DNA of 64,000 nt from Atherinomorus stipes (Eukaryota; Chordata; Actinopteri; Atheriniformes; Atherinidae). How positions within the stretch are numbered: position 1 is the stretch's first letter; each line of letters starts with the position of its first letter. Under the pieces are notes generated by a model. The model searched no databases. It was not told the origin of the DNA and saw only the letters and a program-made list of their open reading frames with translations. The position numbers were made by a program, and so were the translations under genes. Shown one piece after another: positions 10,130-21,475 of this stretch. The stretch lies in contig JALJCO010010567.1 in assembly GCA_023101725.1 (NCBI GenBank), positions 97,001 to 161,000 of the forward strand. Reading direction: 5' to 3'.

Positions 10130-12352
10130 AGTCTAATGTAACAGTTGCTGCTTTTTCCCAAGATGCCTTGTGGCACACCTGGATCTTCTTTGCACCATGA
10201 CTCAAATGTGTACGTCACCCCTTCAGTATCCTTGTAAATTAGCAACATGGCTTCTCTGACAAACAAGTTGGATGCCATGATGCGAAACTGAACATGTATG
10301 ACGTTGATAATACGTCGTTGTGATGTCATTTAGTGACTTCTGGACCAGTTAGTCTGGACTATAACTTCAGGATTGTGGAACCCTGTACTGTACGCATTTT
10401 GGGGTAAACGTGTTTTCTCAGTTGTTCCTGTAGTATTTCTTGGCGCTGAATCCATTTCTGCTGGATGTCAAGCTGTAGAAGTTACAGTTTAGTCATTATT
10501 ATTGATTAATTAGCATAAGTATGGATTACTCGCCCAATATTAGACATAGTTAGAATTTTCCAACTTGTGAATATTCTGTATGGTTGTTTGGTACCATTTT
10601 AAAGGGAACATCCAGGGCTTTCATTTAAAGTAGCTGCATCATGAAAAATGGACTTTTAAGAGCTTTTCAGCATGTTACTGTCTAATTTCCTCATAAAAAA
10701 CTTCGTTTAAGTTGTTTTTTTCTGCATTTGTGCATATCTGAGTAATTTATATGAATATTCAGGCCAAGCTGTAGCTTCCCTAACATAACCGACTGACACC
10801 GGTATACGCAACGAGGTGGTACCAATCATGAAGCGACAAATACGCATGCGCAGCATCGTAGCAAGACGCCCTCTTTGTTCATCTCAAAGAGAGTCCTATA
10901 CACACTCTGAGGAAGAAACTAACAGCCTGCAGGAAGATTTCCTCAGAGACAAACAGCCATCAGCTAACAGACGTTTGCTCCAGAGTTCAGGAGAATTTTA
11001 TTTTATTTTTTTATTTTTATTTTTTTTAAGCTCTAGAGGACAGCAAGTTGGGGAAAATGTGGTTGCGTTCAGTGTGGGAGTTTGTTGTACTGGACGAATC
11101 GACTTGCCAGACGTGGTTGGATTATAACTTCAGGAGCAGAAAAAAAAACCTCAACTTTGTGTGTGAACTTCACTCCTGACAACTTCATGAATCTCAGACA
11201 GTAAAGTGTTTTTTTCTCGGGGATTACTTCTGAAACCTGACGCAGTTTCTACTATAAAACGCCTCATGGACAGACAACAACACCGGTGAGTGAAAACACC
11301 TCCCTGCTCAATGCTAACTGTTAGCCAATGATTTGTTCGCTAATTTGCTTACTTGTCAGGGTCTCTGTGGTACTTCTGTGGTACTTCTGTGGTACTGCGT
11401 GTACTTCAAACTCCATATTAGACTCTGGGTCGAGCATACAGCTCCATAACAGGCTGCTCGTTTTATTCCGTCGATCGGAGTCCGATTATCCATCAATGTT
11501 TACAAATAACAACCATGTGAGTGATGAAGCCGGTGCTAAAAACAATTCTGTGACCCTTCAGAATCTGTGTCTGTTCCGGGGTGAGGTCATGAAATGGGCG
11601 TAAAACATGTTGAGATTAGCTGAGAGCTCCGTGGTTCAGTACAGTCAGCCATCTTACTTCCGTGTTGGAAATTAGACACATAAAAAAACGAATATTTAAC
11701 ACCAAGTTAGTTTCTATAGTAGCGATGGAACATATTTAGCTTATAAATGCCTGTATTTGACTTTTGGAACACAGAGGTCACATGACCTCTTTAAACCGTT
11801 AATTTCACAGTTTTCTCACAATTTTCACCTAAACTATATAGTTTATTTAATCCCTGTGGGATCAAGGGATGTCAGGGACCCAAATATCAACAAATGCAAT
11901 ACTTAATAGACTCTGTCAATTCAGGAAAAGTATAATATACCCATACTAGTTCTTTGTGAGAGGTTGTTGTGAGCCTTAAATTAGAAGTCACCTGCTCGGG
12001 ACAGTTCACCCTTATTCATTCTTCAGATATTATAATATTGATCAAATTTTATCAATATTATTGAATATTATTAAATCACATTGAGAACTTAATATTGATT
12101 ATTCACCCAATAATATTGTGCTAATTAATGCTAATTAATCGATAATTATGAGTAAACTAACTTTTACAGCTTGACATCGGGCAGAAATTGATTCAGCGCC
12201 AAAAAATACCATAGGAACCACTGAGAAAACACTTTTACCCCAAAATGCCAACCACCTCATTTTCCAAAGGGTTTTTCCCAAATTCGGTCCTGACTAAGTC
12301 ACTATCGGACCAGCCAATAATGACTTCTCTCCCTGAAAAGTTGGCAACACTG
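10130..12352 (-). mobile_element. hAT relict of the CAGTGTTGCCAAC family, interrupted
   Basis: Read on the minus strand from 12352 it starts CAGTGTTGCCAACTTTTC, followed by GAGAAGTCATTATTGGCTG. It is the same family as the complete element at 17339-17869. At 10138-10260 it carries the same internal segment encoding TYTFESWCKEDP. Arms at about 10325-10560 and 12095-12330 are inverted repeats of each other (shared GTTTTCTCAG and TTGGCGCTGAATC). A TTAA element (10629-11790) is inserted between them. The other terminus was not found. Confidence 0.6.
10629..11790 (+). mobile_element. TTAA-flanked element E3, copy 1
   Basis: It is flanked by TTAA at 10625-10628 and 11791-11794. It is near-colinear with copy 2 at 35213-36381 over about 1.16 kb (for example CGCATGCGCAGCATCGTAGC, GACAAACAGCCATCAGCTAA). 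The ends AG(G/T)AGC and ACCTCT are inverted. Two short open frames occur, but they differ between copies and resemble nothing known, so it is probably non-autonomous. Confidence 0.75.
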
Positions 12353-13160
12353 ATATAAACCCTGATATGCTGTATTCTAACAGCTTTTACCGTATGTCTG
12401 AGTGATTTTCTCATTATTATACGTTTTAACATCCTTCATTAAACATTAAAATGCCAAAATAAAACAAAGCTTTCATGTAAAAGCAAAGTTGTAAACTGTA
12501 TTTTTATGAGTATGTTTTCTTTTCAGTATTTTTACGGTATTTTTCTGGCGCCCCAGCTGCCAGAATATTACCGTTTTTTTTTACATTTTTTTTTTAAGTG
12601 TATGCAATCAGCCGATATTGTGATCAGTTATGACTGTAATTGGCTGGAGAACATAATAACAGCACAATCACAGCATCTTATCTGCTCTGCATGTTGCTCT
12701 GATCATTTCTTAATTCACTTAATCAACACAGGAGAGTCGATGCTGAAGTATCAGGCTTGGATTCCCAACAAGCAGAAGCGATGATCACGTTGCGTTCAGG
12801 GACTCGGTGCCACATTCTCCTGCAGCCATCACGCTTCTGGTGGGCTTCACAGTTTAGTATTCCAACAAAACAGAAGAAGGTGTCTGCCAGAAGAGCAGGA
12901 GGTGTGGTACTTTAAAAAGCATCTAATGGAGCTTTTACTGCTCCTTTGTAAATCCTCCTGATCTGTATCTACATCCACTGATTTTATCTGAGAGGCAAAA
13001 GGTAGGAATCTAATCAAGAGCTCGTATGGAGCAGCCCAAAATGCATTTTTTATGCTTTTCTGGTGATGTGACTGTGCTCCTGTGGAGGCTTAAAGGGATT
13101 ATATTTACCAGAATGACATCTTCTCAGATACAGGGATTGAGGAAATGTGGTTTACGGCAC
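12353..13160. other. Intronic sequence, nothing recognised
   Basis: AT-rich unique-looking sequence next to the tmem132 exon. No element termini or open frames of note. Confidence 0.5.
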
Positions 13161-13304
13161 CTTTACAATGTCTTCATTGGAGGACTTGCACTGCACAAAG
13201 GCTGAGACGTCCGTCACTGCCCCGTTCATCTCTATGGAAACCATCTTAACAGGAATGGCCACTGTGCGTCCGGTCAGGACCGCCGTGTTGATAATCTCGG
13301 TGTC
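13161..13304 (-). CDS. tmem132: TMEM132-family internal exon (downstream of the two in this window)
   Basis: Read on the minus strand this gives 48 uninterrupted codons beginning DTEIINTAVLTGRTVAIPVK and ending in SNEDIVK. The acidic start, the LTGRTVAIPVK core and the C-x-S-S-N-E-D-I motif are hallmarks of the TMEM132 proteins, single-pass type I membrane proteins with Ig-like extracellular repeats. The 5' boundary is sharp: a pyrimidine-rich tract and CCGCAG precede GAC at 13304. The 3' boundary is less certain: AAG|GTGCCG (exon end 13161) or ATT|GTAAAG (exon end 13167). Both keep phase 0. It joins in frame to the exon at 40655-40847, whose last residues IIPLAM precede DTEI in the family. 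The paralogue (B, C, D or E) cannot be settled from 112 residues; the sequence feels closest to the B/E type. No stop or frameshift is present, so the gene looks intact here. Confidence 0.9.
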
Positions 13305-14245
13305 CTGCGGAGAGAAAAACAGACACGGCTTTCATGACACAGCAAGCTGCAGTGAGTGATTTTCTTTGGTATTTCATCAGCATCACTCAGGTTCGCATTT
13401 AAAACCGTTACCATCACGCCCCCCGAGCAGCCATGTGACACTCGCAGCCCCAGACCTCGTTTCTCTGCTCTGAAATGGTTTTTTCTGAATTTCATAAACT
13501 GACATTTTCATTTTAAGTGCACTTTTCTTCCACGGTGTGTTTAGAAGGAACTGAAATAAGGAGGAAAAGGACAGAGAAGTAATACCTTTTACTTTAAATC
13601 ACTCGGGAAACTCATTTGCGATCTTACATCAGGCTCAAATTTGAGGCGAAAACAGAAAAAGAAAGACATTAACTGCACTGCTGCTCACGCTGCGACGCAT
13701 CTAACCTTTATACAATTGGAGTTTTAGCACTTTTGTGTTGAATTAGCCTTTAAGTCTCCAATTATTCAGGAAAATGCAGGAAGTGTTGCTCTTACGATGA
13801 CATTTAAACTGCTGGGATGAATGTTAATGTGGGAACATATGACCAAATTAAGCAAAGAAGGAAAAACTAAGAAGCGTGGGACGTCTGAGAGCATCGGTGA
13901 ACTGATGACTGCAGAGTTTCTGCTTTTATTTTTGAGGGGATGTTTCTCATTAAAACTGGGGTGTTACACTTTATTTCTCACTCTCATTTTTGCCGTTTTT
14001 CAATGTGAATTTGGCTCGGTTAGTTGGAAAGTTCCCAGTTTGGATTAAGACACACAAAGCTAACACGGATGACCTTGCACCCTGAAAGAAGGAAACTGGA
14101 CGTGCAGTTAGCAACAACAACACGATGCCGGAGGTTTGGACTCTGCTGCAGCACGGTGTCCTTCACACAGCCATTTTCCTCAGTCCATTTAATAAGCTGG
14201 ATAATTATTGTAGTTAGATGCAGTACAATAGTGGTTCTGGCAGAC
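13305..14245. other. Intronic sequence upstream of the exon, nothing recognised
   Basis: Apart from the acceptor's pyrimidine tract (about 13306-13320) no feature was identified. Confidence 0.5.
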
Positions 14246-14293
14246 AAGCATCAGCCCTCTGCAACCCTGAAGAAGAGAAAGTTGAATGGATGG

Positions 14294-14296
<3 letters not shown>

Positions 14297-14343
<47 letters not shown>
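14297..14343 (+). repeat. (TA)n microsatellite following a GGATGGATA tail
   Basis: Around 23 TA repeats directly after CAACCCTGAAGAAGAG...GAATGGATGGATAC, which resembles the tail of a teleost SINE/LINE. The microsatellite probably expanded from that tail. Confidence 0.8.
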
Positions 14344-14345
<2 letters not shown>

Positions 14346-14452
14346 ATGAAGGTGGCAAGAGCAGTGAGGTATAGGTTTATATAATGTAGACTAGGATTAG
14401 GGCAGCAAAAAGAAGTGAGAATTAATTCTTTCTATTATCACACTGAGACATA

Positions 14453-15112
14453 TACAGAAGCGTATTGCATTCACCTGGAAAAAATAAAATTGGTCTGTTT
14501 TTCTGAATTAACGAGATCATTTTTACAAAAATAAATAAAAACGTGGTGTTTTTCTGAATTAACAAGATAATTTTAAACAAATAAACAAAAACATTCTGTT
14601 TTTCTAAAATAACGAGATAAAAGTGAAGCACAAGAGTACCGTCCGAATGGGCTTTACGCCTGAACAAGCGCATAGTCCGCAGGTGTCTACGCAAAGTTGA
14701 CAAACTAATAGTAATCGCATCAACATAACTAAGAGACAGGAGAATTTCCCAGTGTCTCAATCCCAAGAGAAAGTAAAAGTTAATTAAACTCAACAAACGG
14801 GACATGTTGAAGCTTCTCTGAAGGAAACAAAAGAGTCTCTTGCTGGTGCGAACAGTCACAGAACATCCACTTTGAAGTCATAGCAGTATTATCTCGTTAA
14901 TTCAGAAAAACTGAATGTTTTAATTTATTTCTGTAAAAAATTATCTTGTTAATTCAGAAAAACAGAACGTTTTTATTTATTTGTTTGCTTTAAATGATCT
15001 CATTAATTCAGAAAAACAGAATGTTTTTTTTTATTTTTGTAAAAATTATCTCGTTAATTCAGAAAAACAGACCAATTTTATTTTTTTCAGGTGAATGCAA
15101 TACGCTTCCGTA
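14453..15112 (-). mobile_element. IS3EU-like transposon with 6-bp TSD and TIRs built of direct sub-repeats
   Basis: The ends TACAGAAGCGTATTGCATTC and GAATGCAATACGCTTCCGTA are inverted repeats. They are flanked exactly by GACATA (14447-14452 and 15113-15118). Each arm of 170-220 bp contains three or four tandem ~50-bp units with CTGTTTTTCTGAATTAACGA or its complement. The centre (about 14640-14760, minus strand) keeps a transposase-like helix-turn-helix fragment. A 6-bp duplication, TA(C/T) start and this HTH fit the IS3EU superfamily as I remember it. Confidence 0.7.
14640..14760 (-). pseudogene. Transposase N-terminal (HTH) fragment, IS3EU/integrase-like
   Basis: The minus strand encodes ITISLSTLRRHLRTMRLFRR followed by KAHSD. 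This is the recognition-helix region that in fish integrase-type transposases reads 'IS-(M/L)-x-TL-(R/K)-R-x-L...LFRRK-x-(H/Q)-(S/T)D'. A parallel fragment occurs at 20469-20590. The DDE catalytic core is absent, so this is a remnant in a non-autonomous derivative. Confidence 0.6.
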
Positions 15113-15118
15113 GACATA

Positions 15119-17329
15119 AAACAATAAGTAAATTACAGATGAAAAATTCTCTTTCATTCACTTCAGCTTTCAAATGTACACAAGATAATGAGAGGTTTGT
15201 TTAGCTTATAATAAAGTATTCAAAGGTTTGAAATATTAATGAAAATAATGGTTGAAACGGGATGAAATAACCCTTGGATTACAGCAAACACTGGAATCCA
15301 ATCACTGAATCTAAAGAGCCAGCTGGAGAAAAGCCAAGAACAACAGTTGTTTACTACAAGTCGACAGTTTTTTCTCCTTCCTGGGAAGCTAGCCGGCTCT
15401 CAGACCGTGTTCTGAACTGGCTTCTACACTCAGGCTGGAAAAAAGTTGGTGGTTCTCAACACAAGCCGGAAAACAGTATATCTTCTTGGGAAACTGTGAT
15501 GTCATCAGTGGAAAAAGTCTGGATTTACCTGAACGCCAGACCGCCGCTACATTCAAAGGAAGTAAGAAAAAGAGGAAAAGGACCAGAAAACAGCAAGCTT
15601 ATACAGAACAGAACAGAGCCAGAACCAGAACCAGCGCTGTAAGAACTGGAACTCATTCAAATTAAACTAATATTTTGTTCATTCATTTAAATACTCTTAA
15701 ATGTCATGATTTATCCGTTTATTAACTGCAAAAATAATGGCCCGTCTATGCCTGCTCTGTTGTTTTTGTGCATAGTGGGGTCATTTCTTGGTTTATCCTC
15801 AAGTGTTTTATGTTTTTATAATCTGTACAACTTAAGCTACAAGGTTATGAACATCAATGGAGCAATAACTTACAATGCCCTTGAACGAATGCCATGAATA
15901 TGAAAAATACACAAAAATCTAAATTATTTTCATCACATATTGCCAACTAAAAAAAACAAAACATAGTGATCCAAACATTTTAAATGTACAAATTTGAAAT
16001 AATACTTCTTAACACCTTACAGGTTGTTGCAACCATTTATCTCTTAGTTTTTGAGATTCACTCCTTTTTGGTAGCAAAAAGGAGTACAAACGTACTGATT
16101 GATGGATTTCAGCTTCAAGATAAAGCAACTAATAAAGGCATTTTTTTCTGCTATGGTGTCATTTGATGGGAGTATTTCTGGGTGCTTTACCTGGAATATC
16201 TATAGCTAATACAAACAAAAAATGGTTCTTGACCTGAGAGGCTGAAAATTTGTTCAAAATTCAGGAATTTTTTCATAAAACTACTAAATGAACATACAAA
16301 AACTATATAAATGCAGAAAATATTGAAAAATTATCAAGTATCTTCAGCCTATATATTTTGAATATATTTTTTTAAATTTTTTGTTTTTGAATCAGGTTAT
16401 TTTATGTGCAGTTTCATTTGTGCAAATACTCTATGTTGTAACTTGTGGTATCATCAGAGCCGGTTCACTGTTATCTTACCTTACCTGCTCCGCCAAATAT
16501 TTCCTCCAGACTACAGATGTGTAAACAGAAACTATGCTGAAACTTGCCTAAATGCAAAATAAAAAATCTTAAAAAAAACAAAAAAAAACCAACAACAAAC
16601 AAATAAACCCTGAGCTACTAATGTCATAAAAATGAAGAAACCATTACTCTTGCTGTGGTAAAAACAAGCAACTCCATAGCCTATGCTAAAACTAGTTACT
16701 ATGATTTAAAAAACTACTGAAAACCAGCTAAAACCATGTAAAACACGATATAAATGATGGAATAAACTATTCTTTCCATGTTTTCCTCACTATTTGTCCC
16801 TCTTTCCATCATCAATTCCTCTGGCAGTGACCGCTGAACTCTGCACTCTGCCATGACTTCTTCGTGGCGCCACCTTGTGTTTATATTGCCGAACTGCGCC
16901 GCACTTAGCAACAAATGCTAACATCATCAATTCATAATGCCACCACAGCTTGAAAGCGAGAGTCTTAGCTTACAAATTTAAAAAAAGTATTGTTCTAGCT
17001 ATTATAGTTTTTATGTTAGAGCAGTTAAAGCAGGATTATGCTAACAGGAAACCTCTGGCCGCCACCCGCGGCTGTTCCATTTTTTAAGGGTTAAAGCAAA
17101 ACTAAGTAACATTTTCATCTCCATAAGTGCTTTTCAGAATCCCTGTGGGGCGAAGCAAAATGTTTACGTAGCGATTTGATGCCCCCCCGGTGTCTCTGGC
17201 CACAAGCCACGACCAAAATATCAAACAGGTTTGATTTTCTAGCAACTCATGATTTCTGATCAGGAGCTCGTCGTGAGGAGCCAGTCGCCTCTCGTGACCC
17301 TCTATAGTGTACTGCATGATGCACCATTT
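15119..17329. other. Intronic sequence, nothing firmly recognised
   Basis: It contains a 122-codon open frame (15274-15642, plus strand) without similarity to any family I know. It also holds the gene-poor AT-rich stretch 16250-16400 and a few homopolymer runs. Confidence 0.45.
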
Positions 17330-17338
17330 GGCCAAGAG

Positions 17339-17869
17339 CAGTGTTGCCAACTCTTCGAGAAGAGAAGTCGCTATTGGCTGACCCAAAAGTCGCCAGAAGT
17401 CGCCAAATGACGTCACCGTCTCATTAATGTGCTCACGCGCATGCGCGAAATCCTATTCTCACTTTTAATATTTATTTTTAACAGATAGTAATGCTTCTTT
17501 GCAAGGGTACTAAAGAGCTGACATACACGTTTGAGTCATGGTGCAAAGAAGACCCAGTTGTGCCCACAAGGCATCATGGGAAATAATGTAGATGAGGAGG
17601 CGTGGTCGGGCACATACTATTGGCTCAGGAGGGCTGCTGTCTGCAAAGGAACAGCGGAAGTAGTGAGTGAGTGCCGGGAAACAGGGAAGGGAGGAGCTGA
17701 CGGAAGGCAGCTCCTGATAAACGGGTGGAGCGATATAAACTTTACCTGTCTCCATGATCACCAGGAAAAGTCGCTAGATTTGTCGCTAGTCGCTTTTTGA
17801 AAATAAGTCGCTAGAGGGGTCTGAAAAGTCGCTAAATATAGCGACAAAGTCGCTAAGTTGGCAACAATG
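17339..17869 (+). mobile_element. hAT non-autonomous element, CAGTGTTGCCAAC family, perfect TSD
   Basis: The left end CAGTGTTGCCAACTCTTC and right end GTTGGCAACAATG are inverted repeats. They are flanked by an exact octamer GCCAAGAG (17331-17338 and 17870-17877). Sub-terminal AGTCGC repeats occur at both ends. The middle (about 17485-17580) carries a degraded coding segment with TYTFESWCKEDP. At 531 bp it cannot encode a transposase. Confidence 0.85.
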
Positions 17870-18053
17870 GCCAAGAGTCGGCCCAATCGCCAAAATTGTC
17901 TCACAACTGGAAAATCGGCTCAAATGAAATCGGCAGTGTATGCCGGGATTAACTTAAAAGTCTACACCATAACTTGAGTTTCTTGCTGAAGATGTGTTTT
18001 GTGTAAAATGGTTTGGTGTAATAAGCCTGGCTTCAATTTGATTAGCCACATTT

Positions 18054-19248
18054 TAGGGCTGAAACAATTAATCGAATTATTCGATTAGAAAAAATGATTA
18101 ATATTCTAGTAATCGATGCTTCGTTTAACTTTTTAAATTCCCGCTTCACTCATTGGTTCCGGTCTGTATAAACTGTTTCCGGTTAGAAAATACAAGCGCG
18201 CCTAGTTGCGTACGTCACGTGTGCTACGTGCTACGTCATGTGTCCAGCAGTAGCAGCTTCTCTGGCAGAGCTCAGGTTGCTACAGATGAAGAATTTCAGC
18301 CAACTAACTACTGTAATTAACACACGTACTCAGCACAATACTTACAAAGACTTAAGTTTTTCCGCGTGCAGAACAGATTTGGCGCACACATGAGTTGTTT
18401 CCTCACTGGTTTCTCTGATAACTCGCTCACAACATTGTCGGAGAAAAAACAACAAAGATCCTCCTTAAGGTGTGAGCTCTCACTCGGTGGCATAACTGAG
18501 AGGTTTTAACAAAGAGCTTTTTAAGAAGAAGATGTGTCACACTGATTAGATCTGAAATCAAAAAATTTTACTGTTTTTTTTTGTTTTTTTTTAGCATGAA
18601 ATAATCTACTTTTGGTAACTATCAACTTATTTATTCCCTTTTCTAATGTAAATAATTCACACCACAAACTAATTATCTGTTTCTTTTACCAAAAGGCATA
18701 ACAGTAGTTGTAAGCCCTTTGTTGTTGTTTTTTTGTTTTTTTTAATTACATGATGTTTGTTGCACTACTTAAACTGTTCAATACAGTTTTGATCAGTTTG
18801 TTTGGTTATGATTTCACCCTTTTGGCATGAATGTTTAAAAAATCAGCAAATGTTTATGCAGTATGAACAGTAATGTTTAATGTAGACACAGAATCATCTT
18901 ACGAATGTGATTATGCATCAAAGCATGAATTCAAGGCTAAGGTAAAATATCAAGATTTATATTGTGTATGGTGACGTGCCATAAAAATATCAGGATATTA
19001 CTCAGATTCAATATCGCCCAGCCCTACTTTCCGTATGTATAAACTATTTCCGGACTCTCCCTACCAGTGGGGGGCAGTAATGCACCTACTCGTTCAGTGT
19101 CAGCCACAGTCTCTGGTGCCAATTTGGATTCATTATTTCTCCACTGCATCTCAGTCAGATGTTTAAAAACACAGAACTTATGCGATTAATCGATCGATTA
19201 CAGGGGTAGATTAATCAACTAATAAAATAATCGCTAGCTGGAGCTCTA
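18054..19248 (+). mobile_element. hAT element with TAGGGCTG ends and perfect TSD
   Basis: It starts TAGGGCTGAAACAATTAATC and ends TAGCTGGAGCTCTA. The flanking octamer CCACATTT is identical at 18046-18053 and 19249-19256. A second hAT-type terminus (ATATCGCCCAGCCCTA, ending 19026) lies inside. With a ~27-bp direct repeat (TATAAACT-TTTCCGG at about 18165 and 19040), it suggests an internal insertion. Confidence 0.85.
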
Positions 19249-19256
19249 CCACATTT

Positions 19257-19687
19257 TATGTTCTTTTCTGCTCTTGTGTATTTATTGATAATTTGGATGC
19301 TAATCAGAATAAACAAAACAAACAAACCAGAACCAGGATCAGAGCTACAGGAGAGAAACAGAAATCATGCAAGTTTCTGAAAATAAAGTAAATACTTTAT
19401 TCAAATTTCCTCCCAGAGATCGTCCTCCAGCTCTAATGAAGTCACAGAGCAGGAAGAATAAAACCGTCTTTCCCTCATGGCTTCTCTCCCAACTGCCAAC
19501 TTCACAATTGTTTAGAAATCGAGGGAAAATTATACACAGACTCAGTACTGAGGTTTCACAAAGCACTTATTCTGGTATTTTTTCTTCCTTTAAAAACTTT
19601 TTTGTCTGTTCTGAACCAGGACTTAACATCGTATCATCAAATTTCTTCCTGTTTATCTGCAAACATGTACAAAACTACTCCTGTATA
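19257..19687. other. Intronic sequence, nothing recognised
   Basis: Open frames on both strands in this stretch are short and unlike known proteins. Confidence 0.4.
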
Positions 19688-20065
19688 CAGACCGTCGTCC
19701 TCGAAATTATTCATACCCTCAAATTAAAGAAGGAAAAAAAAACAACTCTCAGTGAAATAAGTTGAAAATCATGACATTTATTTCAAACTGTGATTTGAAA
19801 GAAATAATAAACACAAACGTCTGCACCGGTTGACAGGTATGTAGGTCCACTGTTCACGGGAAAGGTGCTTTCATGTGCCCGGGACAGTTTTGTAATTTTT
19901 TAAAAATTATCATTTCAAACCACAATTCAAAAGCAATATTTTATTTCACTAATTTATATTTTTGTAAATTTGTATTTAGTTTCCTTAGTTTCTTGTTATT
20001 TGAATTACTATTGTGAATTTAGCCGTTTCTTTAATTGGACGGTATGAATAATTTTAATGACAACC
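19688..20065 (+). mobile_element. Small Tc1-like family T2, copy 1
   Basis: TA-flanked. The left end CAG-GTCGTCCTCGAAATTATT and right end GAATAATTTTAATGACAAC are inverted. The interior GGTTGACAGGTATGTAGGTC is shared with the copies at 36483-37011 and 39744-40586. No transposase. Confidence 0.75.
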
Positions 20066-20280
20066 TAACAGTTTGGGGTGTAAAACTGCTTTATTTTGCT
20101 TTTCTTTTGCAGATTTTAGGTCAGAAATTTTTGTTTCCTCTGAATTGGAAGTTAGTTGTTTCTGCAGGTTTCTGCAAGCTTGACTAATATGTAAAATAAC
20201 ATCAGCCCATCAACAGCGCAAGCCTCCATCATGGTCATGTGCTGAGTACGATGGAGTATTAGGGCATTAAAAAAAAAAAA

Positions 20281-20825
20281 ATACAGACTACTAGAATGAA
20301 GTTGTAATATTAAGAGAAAAATGTCATAATTTTACAAAAAAAGACGTTATTTAATGAGAAGAAATTGGTAAATTTACAAGAATAAATTTGTAATTTCACG
20401 AGAATAAAGTTTCGATATTTTTAAGATTACAGAAAACAACATGGCAGGGGTGCATTTTTCAGCACCACACCGGTTCCAGCCAGTTCCCCCTCCACTAAAG
20501 CAGCCATTTCCTCCAAGTCCGTCTGCTTCTTTCTGCAGAATAGATTCATTTTCTTGCAGATTCTTTTCAAAGTCCTGATACTGATGACAATGTGGGGCGG
20601 ATGTTCCATGCTCTTGGTTTGGTTTGTAAAACCTATGCTGAAGTACGTCTTCATGAAACGCACCATAACCCTAATTTTCATCAACTTTCCTCTTCTAAAT
20701 GAAAAATATTAAGACTTCATTAAGACTTCATTTTCGTTAAATTATAACTTTATTCTCGTAAATTATGATTTTATTCTTGTAAAATTGCAACTTGTTCTTG
20801 TAATATTGTGACTTTATTCTTGAAT
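20281..20825 (-). mobile_element. Second IS3EU-like relic with sub-repeat TIRs
   Basis: The left part repeats units of about 20 bp such as AATAAATTTGTAATTTCACG. The right part carries their complements (ATAACTTTATTCTCGTAAAT, TTGTAATATTGTGACTTTAT). The two arms surround a minus-strand transposase HTH fragment (20469-20590). The architecture parallels the element at 14453-15112. The exact ends and target duplication are unclear. Confidence 0.55.
20469..20590 (-). pseudogene. Transposase HTH fragment, IS3EU/integrase-like
   Basis: The minus strand encodes VISIRTLKRICKKMNLFCRK then KQTDLEEMAALVEGELAGTG. It aligns residue by residue with the motif at 14640-14760 and continues further into the helix that follows. 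The catalytic core is missing. Confidence 0.6.
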
Positions 20826-21120
20826 CCTCAATAAAAAAAATTGTGTAAGAATTGCTGGCATTTGGTGGCAAAGATGGGTATAGCAATGATGTCATATTCC
20901 AGCACTGTTGTGAATGTATGGTGGCCGTCAGTGGCCATTATTGTCCCAGACATAAAGATGTTTTCATCTGTGAGTGGATCCAGTGGTCTCAGGTGTAGCT
21001 ATGACTGTACTACAGGCAGGCTAACTGCTTTTAATGTCTTTTGAGGCATTACTGATCCCAAACAGTCTCTAACTCATTAAACAACACTGGTGCAGCAGTT
21101 TTAAAGTTCAGAGGTTCTCA

Positions 21121-21162
21121 CTTCACACTACGGTGTCCATTTAGGGACACCGTAGTGTGAAG
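21121..21162. repeat. Perfect 18-bp-arm palindrome, 6-bp loop
   Basis: CTTCACACTACGGTGTCC (21121-21138), loop ATTTAG, then its exact reverse complement (21145-21162). Not part of a recognised element. Confidence 0.9.
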
Positions 21163-21171
21163 AGAGAAGAT

Positions 21172-21372
21172 CTGTTATTGAGCTTCTATTTAGGTGGAAG
21201 ACATGGATGCACAGGTCACTGCTGTAAAAACATGATACAGTAGCTAAAAGTCACATTTCTGTAACAAATGGAAGAAAAAGTGAGTGGAAGGATGCGGGAG
21301 ATACATGCAGGAAAAAGACGTAACACATCAGAGGCAGCAGGTGTTCATTCTCAGCTTTGACGTTTGTTGTTT
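21172..21372 (+). repeat. Direct duplication, left copy
   Basis: Blocks such as AGGTGGAAGACATGGATGCA, TAAAAGTCACAT and GCAGCAGGT-TTCAT recur in the same order at 22198-22406, about 1 kb downstream. Divergence is moderate with small indels. Confidence 0.75.
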
Positions 21373-21475
21373 TTTTTACACACTTTACCTTTCATGTCAC
21401 ATGACTATTCTGAAACACCGTGGAGTTTTCAAAATGTGCCGTTTTGATGCAAAATAAGGGTCTGAAAACATTTAA

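Larger units (their letters stand above)
1..13160 (-). other. Downstream intron of tmem132 (partial, about 13 kb)
   Basis: The next expected TMEM132 exon (family motif around CDYVFVNGKE) was looked for on the minus strand below 13160 and not found. The interval is therefore taken as the 5' part of the following intron. It is rich in transposons described below. Confidence 0.6.

Noticed and set aside
15274..15642. 122-codon open frame on the plus strand
   Set aside because: No recognisable domain, biased repeats at its end (EPEPEP from a CCAGAA repeat), and no splice context on the strand opposite to tmem132. Probably chance.
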